DNA from: Actinomycetes bacterium
GTDB lineage: Bacteria > Actinomycetota > Acidimicrobiia > Acidimicrobiales > RAAP-2
Assembly: GCA_021806045.1 (NCBI GenBank)
Contig: JAJZDI010000005.1
Coordinates: forward strand, 62,001 to 126,000
Length of the DNA stretch: 64,000 bases
Direction: 5' to 3'
The translations under genes and the position numbers were made by a program. This document shows, in pieces, positions 54,134 to 64,000 of the stretch (positions are counted from its first letter, which is position 1; every line of letters begins with the position of its first letter). Below the pieces are notes generated by a model. It was not told the DNA's origin. It searched no databases and worked only from the letters and a program-made list of their open reading frames with translations.

Positions 54134-54526
54134 ATGCGCCGACGCATGATGAAGTCCAAGATCCACCGCGCGACGGTCACGGACGCCAACCTCAACTATG
54201 TGGGGTCCATCAGTCTGGACCCGGCCCTCATGGAGGCCGCCGACGTGCTCGAGTGGGAGCAGGTGACGGTGCTCGACATCGACAACGGCGCCCGGTTCGA
54301 GACCTATGCCATCGTCGGGGGACCGGGCGAGGTGTGCCTGAACGGCGCGGCCGCCCGGCTCGTCCACCGGGGCGACAAGGTGATCGTGATCACCTACGCC
54401 GACTACGAGCCGGCCGAGCTCGAGGAGTTCGCACCTCGGATCGTCCACGTGGACGGGGCCAACCGGATGATCGACGAGGAGAGCGCCAAGCTCGACGCAG
54501 AGCTCGACCGCATCACCCAGGCGTGA
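54134..54526 (+). CDS. panD: Aspartate 1-decarboxylase (pyruvoyl)
   Basis: 130 residues. Makes beta-alanine for panC. Self-cleavage site Gly-Ser in NYVGSISLD gives the pyruvoyl group; KSKIHRATVT at the start and YADYEPAELEEFAPRIVHVD at the end match the family. ATG 54134 gives MRRRMMKSK; initiation at the internal ATG 54146/54149 would yield the commoner MKSKIH start. AGAGAAG lies upstream. The stop overlaps nadB. Confidence 0.95.
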   Translation: MRRRMMKSKIHRATVTDANLNYVGSISLDPALMEAADVLEWEQVTVLDIDNGARFETYAIVGGPGEVCLNGAAARLVHRGDKVIVITYADYEPAELEEFAPRIVHVDGANRMIDEESAKLDAELDRITQA

Positions 54527-56199
54527 GCGACGCGACAGCCGGCTGGGGAGCGCGGCACGGCGACCTCGACGTCCTCGTCGTCGGCAGCGGTGTCGCCGGG
54601 CTGTCGTGCGCGCTGCGCCTCGCCTCCGGTGGGCTCCGCGTGGGGGTCCTGACCAAAGGGGAGCTCGTCCAGTCGGCCACCCGCTGGGCCCAGGGTGGGG
54701 TGGCCGCCGTCCTCGGCGGCGACGAGGACTCGACCGATCTCCACCTGGCAGACACGCTGGCCGCCGGTGCCGGTCTGTGCGACGTGGACGCGGTGCGGGT
54801 GCTCGTCGACGAGGGACCGGTGCGGGTGCGGGAGCTGATCGCGCAGGGCGCCCGGTTCGACATGGGCCCGGGCGGGGACTTCGCACGGGCCCGGGAGGGC
54901 GGCCACTCGGCAGCCCGGGTCGTCCACGCCGGCGGTGCGGCCACCGGTGCCGAGGTGGAACGGGCCCTGGTGGAGGCGACACACCAGACGGCAGCCGCCG
55001 TCCTCGAGGGGTGGTTCGCCCTCGAATTGCTGGTCGAGAGTGGCCGGTGCCGGGGCGTGCGTTCCCTGCCCCCGCTGGGTGCTGACGGCGCACCTGCGCC
55101 GGCCGTGGACGTGCGTGCCGCTCATACCGTGCTGGCCACCGGCGGGGCCGGCCAGCTCTACGCGGTCACCACCAACCCACCCGAGTCCACGGGCGACGGG
55201 TTGGCCATGGCCCTGCGTGCCGGCGTGCCCGTGGCCGACGTCGAGTTCATGCAGTTCCACCCCACCGCCCTGCATCATCCGGCGATGCCCCGCCCGTTGC
55301 TGTCCGAGGCGCTCCGTGGGCACGGCGCCCTCCTGCGCGACGCGTCGGGGGAGCGGTTCGTCGACGAGCTGGCCCCCCGGGACGTGGTGAGCAGGGCGAT
55401 GGCCGCCCGCATGCGGGCACAGGGAGTGGAGCACCTCTGGCTCGATGCCACCGGGCTCGAGGCCTTCGGCTCGCGCTTCCCGACGATCTCGGCCGAGCTC
55501 GAGGCGGTCGGGTTGGACCCGGCATCGGACTGGCTGCCCATCGCCCCGGCCGCCCACTACCTGTCCGGCGGCGTCATGACCGACCTCCGTGGTGCCAGTG
55601 CCCTTCCGGGCCTGTGGGCAGCCGGCGAGGTGGCGTGCTCGGGCGTCCACGGCGCCAACCGGTTGGCGTCGAACTCCCTCCTCGAGGGCATGGTGTTCGG
55701 GGCCCGGCTGGCCGAGGCCGTGCTCGACGGTGTCGACGGACCGGCCCCGACCGGCGTGATGCACGCGCTCCTCGACGGGGGATCCGACGACCGTGGCCCG
55801 CTCGATGCCGCCCCGCTGGCCCAGGCGGGATCGGCGGGCACGGTGCCTCCTCCGGGCGACCCGTCGGGTCCACTCGACGCGGCCAAGGCCCGGGAGGACC
55901 TCCAGCGGGTGATGACCTCCGGTGCCGGCGTCATCCGCGACGCCGCCTCGTTGGACGGCGCCGCCCGCGCCGCCGACCTGCTCCGTAAGGCGGCGCCCGC
56001 CGTGCACGATCGGGCGTCGGGGGAGCTCGCCGACCTGCTCGACGCCTCCCGAGCGGTGCTCCGGGCGGCGTCTGTCCGGACCGAGACCCGGGGTGCCCAC
56101 GCCCGCAGTGACCATCCCGACACGGATCCGGCATGGCGTCGGAGGATCGTCCTCAGCGCGGGTAGGGTCGCCGTTCTGGACGAGCTGGTCGCGCCGTGA
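54523..56199 (+). CDS. nadB: L-aspartate oxidase
   Basis: 558 residues. FAD enzyme oxidising aspartate to iminoaspartate for quinolinate synthesis. DVLVVGSGVAGLSCALRLA (FAD), TRWAQGGVAAVL, EFMQFHPTALHH, and AGEVACSGVHGANRLASNSLLEG are diagnostic. GTG 54523 overlaps the panD stop. The C-terminal helical domain is present but shortened. nadA is not in the window, so quinolinate synthase must lie elsewhere. Confidence 0.94.
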   Translation: MSDATAGWGARHGDLDVLVVGSGVAGLSCALRLASGGLRVGVLTKGELVQSATRWAQGGVAAVLGGDEDSTDLHLADTLAAGAGLCDVDAVRVLVDEGPVRVRELIAQGARFDMGPGGDFARAREGGHSAARVVHAGGAATGAEVERALVEATHQTAAAVLEGWFALELLVESGRCRGVRSLPPLGADGAPAPAVDVRAAHTVLATGGAGQLYAVTTNPPESTGDGLAMALRAGVPVADVEFMQFHPTALHHPAMPRPLLSEALRGHGALLRDASGERFVDELAPRDVVSRAMAARMRAQGVEHLWLDATGLEAFGSRFPTISAELEAVGLDPASDWLPIAPAAHYLSGGVMTDLRGASALPGLWAAGEVACSGVHGANRLASNSLLEGMVFGARLAEAVLDGVDGPAPTGVMHALLDGGSDDRGPLDAAPLAQAGSAGTVPPPGDPSGPLDAAKAREDLQRVMTSGAGVIRDAASLDGAARAADLLRKAAPAVHDRASGELADLLDASRAVLRAASVRTETRGAHARSDHPDTDPAWRRRIVLSAGRVAVLDELVAP

Positions 56200-57221
56200 G
56201 CGGGCCGGACGTGCCGGGCGGCCGTGGCGAACGGCGCCCGGTCACCGAGAACGGGAGTGGCGAGGGCGTGGACGAGGGAATGACCGGGAGGTCGGCCGGC
56301 GCCGTCTCCTGGGTCGATGTCGATCCGCCCCGGCCTGCGGTCCTCGACGTGGTGGCCCGGGCGCTTGCCGAGGACCTCCTGCCCATGGGCGACCTGACGG
56401 CCGGCCTGGTGCCGCCGGACGTCAACCGGGCCGTGGCCGTGGTCAGCCGGGCCGAAGGCGTCGTGGCCGGTCGAGCCTGCGCCGAGGAGGTCTTCGCCCA
56501 GGTCGACCCGACGGTGGCCGTCGACTGGCGCCTCCCCGACGGCGAGCCGGTCGCCCCCGGCGCGGTGGTCGCCGTCGTCGAGGGCCCCCTCCGCTCGATC
56601 CTCACCGCCGAGCGCACCGCCCTCAACCTGCTCTGCCACCTGTCCGGCATCGCCACGCTGACCAGGCGCTATGTGGACGCCGTCACCGCCGCCAATCCGT
56701 CGACCCGCGTGCTCGACACCCGCAAGACCCTGCCCGGCCTGCGATCCGTCCAGAAGGCGGCAGTGCGTGCCGGCGGCGGCACCAACCATCGGGGCAGCCT
56801 GTCCGAGGCCGTGCTGGTGAAGGACAACCACCTGGGCGGTCTCACCATCGCCGAGGCCGTCGCAGTCGCCGCCCGGCGCTGGCCGGGACGCATGATCGAG
56901 GTCGAGTGCGACACCGCCGACCAGGTGGTCGAGGCGGTCGCCGCCGGCGCCACCGTCGTCATGCTCGACAACATGTCCCCGGAGGACGCAGCCCGGTGCG
57001 TCGGTCTCGTGCGGCGTGACGGTCCGGGCGTCCTCGTCGAGGTGTCAGGCGGCGTCACGCTCGAGCGTGCGCCCGCCTACGCGGCCGCCGGCGTCGACCT
57101 GGTGTCGGTCGGGGCGCTCACCCATTCGGCCCCCAGCCTCGACCTCGGTCTCGACCTCATGGACGGTCCCCGTCCCGGCCCCGACCCCCAATCGACCGCC
57201 CCCGACCGGCAAGGGAGCTGA
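56196..57221 (+). CDS. nadC: Nicotinate-nucleotide pyrophosphorylase (carboxylating)
   Basis: 341 residues. Quinolinate phosphoribosyltransferase. EDLLPMGDLTAGLV, ALNLLCHLSGIAT, RVLDTRKTLPGLR, GGGTNHRGSLSEAVLVKDNH and EVECDTADQVVEA match. Begins at GTG 56196 overlapping nadB; the first ~35 residues are a Gly/Arg/Glu-rich extension, so GTG/ATG codons inside it (e.g. ATG 56280) are possible starts. Confidence 0.94.
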   Translation: MSGPDVPGGRGERRPVTENGSGEGVDEGMTGRSAGAVSWVDVDPPRPAVLDVVARALAEDLLPMGDLTAGLVPPDVNRAVAVVSRAEGVVAGRACAEEVFAQVDPTVAVDWRLPDGEPVAPGAVVAVVEGPLRSILTAERTALNLLCHLSGIATLTRRYVDAVTAANPSTRVLDTRKTLPGLRSVQKAAVRAGGGTNHRGSLSEAVLVKDNHLGGLTIAEAVAVAARRWPGRMIEVECDTADQVVEAVAAGATVVMLDNMSPEDAARCVGLVRRDGPGVLVEVSGGVTLERAPAYAAAGVDLVSVGALTHSAPSLDLGLDLMDGPRPGPDPQSTAPDRQGS

Positions 57222-57223
57222 CC

Positions 57224-58063
57224 ATGCTGCTCGCCATCGACGTCGGCAACACCGAGACCGTCGTCGGCCTGTTCACCGACGACCTGGCCGCCGGTGCGAC
57301 CGTCGCCCACGGCGACGGCACCGAGCCCGCGGGTCTCGCACACCACTGGCGGCTGTCGACCGTCGCCGAGCGGACGGCCGACGAGCACGCCCTGCTCCTG
57401 ACCCAGCTCCTCGATCTCGACGGCCTGGACATCGACACCGAGGTCAGCGGCATCGCCGTCACGTCGTCGGTCCCGCTCGTCACCGCCAGCCTCCGGCAGA
57501 TGGCCTCCCGGTGGTTCGACGTCCCCACCGTCGTGCTGGAGCCGGGCGTGAAGAGCGGTATGCCCATCCTCTACGACAACCCGAAGGAGGTCGGGGCCGA
57601 CCGGATCGCCAACGCGGTGGGCGCCTACGACCTCTTCGGGGGGCCCAGCGTCGTCGTCGACCTGGGGACGGCGACGACGTTCGACGCCATCTCGGCGGCG
57701 GGCGAGTACCTGGGGGGCGCCATCACCCCGGGCGTGGCCATCAGCCTCGACGCCCTCTTCGCACAGGCGGCCGCCCTCCGGCGGGTCGAACTGGTCGAGC
57801 CTCGCAGCGTCATCGGCAAGTCGACGGTGGAGTCGATCCAGTCGGGCGCGCTCTACGGGTTCGCCGGTCAGGTGGACGGCCTGTGCCGCCGGTTCGCTGC
57901 CGTCCTGGGCGAGTGCACCGTGGTCGCCACCGGGGGCCTGTCCGAGCTCATCGCCCCCTACGCCGACACGATCGAGCACGTCGAGCCGTGGCTCACCCTC
58001 CACGGCCTGCGCATCATCTACGACCGCAACACCCAGCCGGCAGGGACCACCCGTCGTGGCTGA
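57224..58063 (+). CDS. coaX: Type III pantothenate kinase
   Basis: 279 residues. Phosphorylates the pantothenate made by panC as the first CoA step. AIDVGNTETVVGLF (phosphate 1), GADRIANAVGA, VVVDLGTATTFD and GAITPGVAISLDAL are the ASKHA-fold signatures. ATG 57224 is two bases after nadC. Eight-base overlap with lysS. Confidence 0.95.
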   Translation: MLLAIDVGNTETVVGLFTDDLAAGATVAHGDGTEPAGLAHHWRLSTVAERTADEHALLLTQLLDLDGLDIDTEVSGIAVTSSVPLVTASLRQMASRWFDVPTVVLEPGVKSGMPILYDNPKEVGADRIANAVGAYDLFGGPSVVVDLGTATTFDAISAAGEYLGGAITPGVAISLDALFAQAAALRRVELVEPRSVIGKSTVESIQSGALYGFAGQVDGLCRRFAAVLGECTVVATGGLSELIAPYADTIEHVEPWLTLHGLRIIYDRNTQPAGTTRRG

Positions 58064-59552
58064 GGGCGCAGGAGAGGCGCAGGTGGCCGGGCCGGCGGCC
58101 GGGGACGGTCCGGCCAGGGGGAGCGCGCCGGGCGGTGGCGAGCCGGCCCGCCCGACCATCCCCTACCGCTTCGACCGCACGGCGGAGGCGGCCGACCTCC
58201 ATACCCGCTACGGCGACCTCGGTCCCGGGGACGAGACGGGGGACGTCGTCTCGGTGGCCGGCCGGGTGATGCTCAAGCGTGACCAGGGGAAGCTCGCCTT
58301 CGCCGAGTTGCGCGACTCGTCCGGATCGATCCAGCTGTTCGCGCTGTCCTCGGTGACCGAGGACTTCGAGGCGTTCAGCAGGCTGTCGCTCGGTGACTGG
58401 GTCGGAGCCACCGGCACCGTGGTCCGGACCCGGCGCGGCGAGCTGAGCGTCAAGGTGACGGGCTGGGCCCTGCTGGCCGAGGCCCGCCGGGCCTTCGGCG
58501 ACAAGTGGCGGGGCGTGACCGACGTCGAGACCCGCTTCCGCCAGCGCGAGGTGGACCTGTGGGCCAACGAGCAGAGCCGCCAGGTGCTCCTCCTGCGCAG
58601 CCGTGCCATCTCGTGGCTGCGGCGCTCGCTCGAGGACCGGGGCTTCGTGGAGGTGGAAACGCCCATGCTCCACCCGCTACCCGGAGGCGCCACGGCACGC
58701 CCGTTCGTCACCCACCACAACGCCCTCGACGCCGAGCTCTACCTCCGCATCGCCCCCGAGCTCTACCTGAAGCGGCTGGTGGTCGGTGGGTTCGAGCGGG
58801 TGTTCGAGATCGGCCGGGTCTTCCGCAACGAGGGGCTCTCCCCCCGCCACAACCCCGAATTCACCATGCTCGAGCTCTACCAGGCCTACGCCGACATCAC
58901 CGATCTGTTCACCCTGGTGGAGGACCTGGTGGCCGGTCTGGCCACCGCCCTGTGCGGTTCGACCACCCTCACCTACGGCGGCCGGAGCCTCGACCTGGCC
59001 CCACCGTGGCGGCGGGCGTCGCTGGCCGAGCTGGTCGCCGAGCACGGTGGCATCGACGTCAGCCTGGACACCCCCCTCGACGAGCTGCGGCGGCTGGTCA
59101 CCGAGACCGGGGTGGAGGTCCAGCAGTCCTGGGGCCCGGGCAAGCTGCTCCTCGAGCTCTACGAGAAGCACGCCGAGCCGGCCCTGTGGGGACCGGTCTT
59201 CGTGACCGACTTCCCGGTGGAGGTGTCACCTCTGGCACGCCGCCACCGGGACGACCCCCGCCTCACGGAGCGGTTCGAGGCCATCGTGGCCGGACGCGAG
59301 CTCGCGAACGCCTTCACCGAGCTGACCGATCCCGATGACCAGCGTGGCCGGTTCGAGGCCCAGGCGGCAGCGAAGTCGGCCGGTGACGACGAAGCCATGC
59401 CGGTGGACGAGGAGTACCTGCGTGCCCTGGAGCACGGGTTGCCCCCTACGGCCGGCCTGGGGATCGGCATCGATCGCCTGGTGATGCTGCTCGCCGACGT
59501 CGCCAACATCCGGGAGGTCATCGCCTTCCCCACGCTGCGCCCCGACCGCTGA
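58056..59552 (+). CDS. lysS: Lysyl-tRNA synthetase, class II
   Basis: 498 residues. N-terminal OB-fold (GDVVSVAGRVMLKRDQGKLA), class II motif 1 near FVEVETPMLHPLPGGATARPF, motif 2 FRNEGLSPRHNPEFTMLE and motif 3 GLGIGIDRLVMLL. GTG 58056 lies in the coaX end. The first ~35 residues are Gly/Ala/Pro-rich and non-conserved. It closes the cofactor run. In many relatives lsr2 follows, but it does not here. Confidence 0.96.
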   Translation: MAEGAGEAQVAGPAAGDGPARGSAPGGGEPARPTIPYRFDRTAEAADLHTRYGDLGPGDETGDVVSVAGRVMLKRDQGKLAFAELRDSSGSIQLFALSSVTEDFEAFSRLSLGDWVGATGTVVRTRRGELSVKVTGWALLAEARRAFGDKWRGVTDVETRFRQREVDLWANEQSRQVLLLRSRAISWLRRSLEDRGFVEVETPMLHPLPGGATARPFVTHHNALDAELYLRIAPELYLKRLVVGGFERVFEIGRVFRNEGLSPRHNPEFTMLELYQAYADITDLFTLVEDLVAGLATALCGSTTLTYGGRSLDLAPPWRRASLAELVAEHGGIDVSLDTPLDELRRLVTETGVEVQQSWGPGKLLLELYEKHAEPALWGPVFVTDFPVEVSPLARRHRDDPRLTERFEAIVAGRELANAFTELTDPDDQRGRFEAQAAAKSAGDDEAMPVDEEYLRALEHGLPPTAGLGIGIDRLVMLLADVANIREVIAFPTLRPDR

Positions 59553-59713
59553 CCGGAGGCTCCAGGCTTTACAATTCCCTAATCCCCCGGTGACCTCCCT
59601 CACACGGCGCCGTGGGAGAACGGAGATGGAGGCGAGGTCATCTCGGCCCCAGACCACCGGGTCCACCAGGGATGTCGGTGGCCCGAGCACCATCTCGAGG
59701 GAAGGAACAGACG

Positions 59714-60259
59714 ATGTTGAAGAAGTTCGTGATCGGAGCGGTCGCAGCCGGGACGGTGGCGGTCGGCGCCGTCGGGACGGCAGACGCCGTGTCGGGGAAC
59801 GCTGCGCCGGTGACGACGTCGCCGGCATCGGCAGTGGTGGCGGCGAACCCGGCGACGGGCTCGGTTCCGTCGACCGGCACCAAGCGGCAGCACACGTTCA
59901 GCTGCTCGAACGGACCCAAGGTCCTCCAGCGGATCGCCACCGTCGAGGCTCACCTCTCGGCCGGCCTGCCCAAGCTCCACGCCGCCGAGCAGCGGGCCAC
60001 CCAGAACGGGAAGACGAAGCGGGCAGCGAAGATCGAGCGGCTGATCACCCGCCTGGAGAGCTCGAAGCTCCAGACCCGGCTGCAGCGGGTGACCCAGCGG
60101 ATCGAGCAGACCTGCCACATCTCGGCACCTGCGGGGTCGACGGGTACTGGGTCGACGGGTACTGGGTCGACGGGTACTGGGTCGACGGGTACTGGGTCGA
60201 CGGGTACTGGGTCGACGGGTACTGGGTCGACGGGTACTGGGTCGACAGCGTCCGCCTGA
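59714..60259 (+). CDS. Exported helical protein with GSTGT repeat tail
   Basis: 181 residues. Signal peptide ([25 protein letters not shown], cut near 25), a Ser/Thr/Ala linker, an about 75-residue charged helical core ([38 protein letters not shown]) bounded by two cysteines (FSCSNG and QTCHIS) that may pair, then seven GSTGT repeats. AAGGAA precedes ATG 59714. No family recognised. Like the protein at 1754, an exported module plus tandem-repeat stalk. It sits between lysS and a convergent polyprenyl synthetase gene. Confidence 0.8.
   Translation: MLKKFVIGAVAAGTVAVGAVGTADAVSGNAAPVTTSPASAVVAANPATGSVPSTGTKRQHTFSCSNGPKVLQRIATVEAHLSAGLPKLHAAEQRATQNGKTKRAAKIERLITRLESSKLQTRLQRVTQRIEQTCHISAPAGSTGTGSTGTGSTGTGSTGTGSTGTGSTGTGSTGTGSTASA
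60134..60238 (+). repeat. 7 x 15-bp tandem repeat encoding GSTGT
   Basis: Seven identical 15-bp units gggtcgacgggtact, followed by a partial unit gggtcgaca and the stop. The lack of any substitution implies very recent expansion and likely length polymorphism. Confidence 0.97.
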
Positions 60260-60271
60260 CGGTCGAAGCGC

Positions 60272-60297
60272 AGCCCCCGCCCGTAAGGGCGGGGGCT
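60272..60297. terminator. Bidirectional terminator between convergent genes
   Basis: Perfect 11-bp stem AGCCCCCGCCC / GGGCGGGGGCT with loop GTAA, between the stops of the exported repeat protein (60259) and the polyprenyl synthetase (60297). It serves both directions; no T-tract. Confidence 0.85.
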
Positions 60298-61274
60298 CAG
60301 GCCGTGGGCAGCCCTTGGAGTAGGGACTCGGCCAGCCTGGCCAGCCCCGAACGCAGCCCGGCGTCGGGAAGGGCGCCGGCCGCCTCGGCCGCCCGGGCCG
60401 CGTACCGCTTGCCGGCCGCCACCGAGGCGGCGATGGCCGGAGAGGTGGCGACGATGGAGCGTGCCTTGTCGCGCTCCGGCTGGCCGAGCGGCTGGCCCAG
60501 CAACGGCCGGAGCTCGGGCCCGACGGTGGGGTCCCCCAGCGCCAGGAGGACCGGCAGGGTGTAGATGCCCTCGGCCAGGTCCTGGCCAGCCGGCTTGCCC
60601 AGCTCCTCCTCGGTCCCGACCACGTCGAGGATGTCGTCGCGGACCTGGAAGAGCATGCCGAAGGTCCTGCCGAAGGTGGTCAGGGCCTCGACCTGGTCAC
60701 GGGGCAGGCCCGCCGTGATGGCGCCGATCCGGCACGACGTGGCCATGAGGGAGGCCGTCTTCCCTGCAATGGCCTGGGTGTAGTCGTCTTCGGTGCGACC
60801 GACCTGGAAGGCGGCCCGCACCTCGGTCACCTGGCCCTGGCACAGATCGCCGAGGGTCTTGGCCAGCAACGCGGCGATCTCCGTTCCCAGTCCGGCGGCG
60901 ATCTCGGCCGAACGAGCCAGCAGGAAGTCCCCGGCCACGATGGCCACCAGGTTGCCGAAGCGGGAGTTCACGCTCTCCACGTTGCGCCGCATGGTCGCCT
61001 CGTCCATGACGTCGTCGTGATAGAGGGATGCCAGGTGGACGAGCTCGACGGCGACCGCTCCGAGCAGGTCCTCCCGTGTCGCGTCCCTGCCGGCCGACGT
61101 CGCCGCGGCCAGGGCCAGGACCGGCCGGAGCCGCTTGCCGCCCGCTGCGATCAGATGGGTCGTCACCTCGTCGAGGAAGCCGTCGCCGGTCACGACGGAT
61201 TCCCGCAGGAGGGGCTCAAGTCGAGCCAATTCTGTTTCGATGGTGGGAAGACCGAGGACCTCTGTGACGTTCAC
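60297..61274 (-). CDS. Polyprenyl diphosphate synthase
   Basis: 325 residues. Both aspartate-rich motifs are present: YHDDVMDEA (FARM) and [10 protein letters not shown] (SARM), with GGKRLRPVL. Makes long-chain prenyl diphosphate, most likely for menaquinone side chains (GrcC/HepT-like); small residues before the first motif ([12 protein letters not shown]) fit a long-chain product. GTG 61274 is chosen before NVTEVLGLP; other starts reach 61373. Divergent from clpC across ~120 bases. Confidence 0.9.
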   Translation of the reverse strand: MNVTEVLGLPTIETELARLEPLLRESVVTGDGFLDEVTTHLIAAGGKRLRPVLALAAATSAGRDATREDLLGAVAVELVHLASLYHDDVMDEATMRRNVESVNSRFGNLVAIVAGDFLLARSAEIAAGLGTEIAALLAKTLGDLCQGQVTEVRAAFQVGRTEDDYTQAIAGKTASLMATSCRIGAITAGLPRDQVEALTTFGRTFGMLFQVRDDILDVVGTEEELGKPAGQDLAEGIYTLPVLLALGDPTVGPELRPLLGQPLGQPERDKARSIVATSPAIAASVAAGKRYAARAAEAAGALPDAGLRSGLARLAESLLQGLPTA

Positions 61275-61393
61275 TGTCCATGACGATAGGCGCTCTGGCC
61301 GATCGTCGGGAAAACGAGGTCGGTGCGGGTGCGGCCGACACTCACCCCTGTAGACTCGGAGCAGTTGTTCCATACCGCATTGGAGGCGGTCGG

Positions 61394-63946
<2,553 letters not shown>

Positions 63947-64000
63947 CGGCCATGCCGGTGGGGCCGTCAGGTCCCCGCCGGCCCTCCAGGTCCTGCTTTC

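Overview
The window is a very GC-rich, densely packed chromosomal segment from an actinobacterium. Lineage markers are a WhiB protein, paired ArsA-like ATPases, a GlnR-type regulator beside glutamine synthetases, a SigR/RsrA pair, and the order tilS-hpt-folE-folP-folB-folK-DUF2520-panC-panD-nadB-nadC-coaX-lysS...clpC, which from memory resembles Mycobacterium and Streptomyces. Two genes usually found in that neighbourhood, ftsH (between hpt and folE) and lsr2 (near lysS/clpC), are absent here. A deep-branching class such as Acidimicrobiia is plausible, but that is inference. I see no prophage, IS element, CRISPR array or integron.

Layout. 1-1536 (-): 5' part of a diguanylate cyclase running off the left edge. 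1754-2686 (+): exported repeat protein. 3169-4655 (-): tRNA-Pro, CBS/CorC protein, receiver protein. 4706-7303: two ArsA-like ATPases divergent from whiB. 7341-9915 (-): disulfide cluster (two DUF929-like thiol proteins around a VKOR). 10044-12809 (+): alpha/beta hydrolase, Nudix hydrolase, metallo-beta-lactamase. 12828-18287: Mrp ATPase divergent from erpA, a miniature xanthine-dehydrogenase-like fusion, RidA, and a PAS-GAF histidine kinase. 18298-21604 (-): glnR, a GSI-type glutamine synthetase and glnII, with a candidate GlnR site upstream of glnII. 21859-25412 (+): nadE, an unknown gene, a group 1/2 sigma factor. 25490-32753 (-): a nine-gene operon with two exported low-complexity proteins, ApbE, a ferric-reductase-like cytochrome, a NuoF-like flavoprotein, a ferredoxin, an anchored protein and a two-component system, probably a trans-membrane electron-transfer module. 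33218-37854: HAD phosphatase, two TrkA proteins and a divergent APC permease fused to an OB-fold. 38076-45145 (+): H+-pyrophosphatase, topA, tmk, holB. 45219-59552 (+): tRNA-Thr, sigR-rsrA, DUF2342 protease-like gene, then the nucleotide/folate/pantothenate/NAD cofactor run ending in lysS. 59714-63946: exported repeat protein, convergent polyprenyl synthetase, clpC.

How the parts work together. The 46-59.5 kb run is a cofactor and translation superoperon: folate (folE, folP, folB, folK), pantothenate/CoA (panC, panD, coaX) and NAD (nadB, nadC, with nadE elsewhere in the window). Most junctions are 4-base ATGA or GTGA overlaps, implying translational coupling. Nitrogen assimilation (glnR, two synthetases) lies next to the glutamine-using nadE.

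Most notable observations: a tmk gene readable through its P-loop only from a CTG start; a phosphatase-fold protein in the folate operon whose catalytic Cys is Gln; a permease-OB-fold fusion beside TrkA genes; a 534-residue [2Fe-2S]/molybdopterin fusion lacking its catalytic Glu; an ApbE electron-transfer operon with no recognisable flavinylated partner; and a four-half-site GlnR-like element upstream of glnII.
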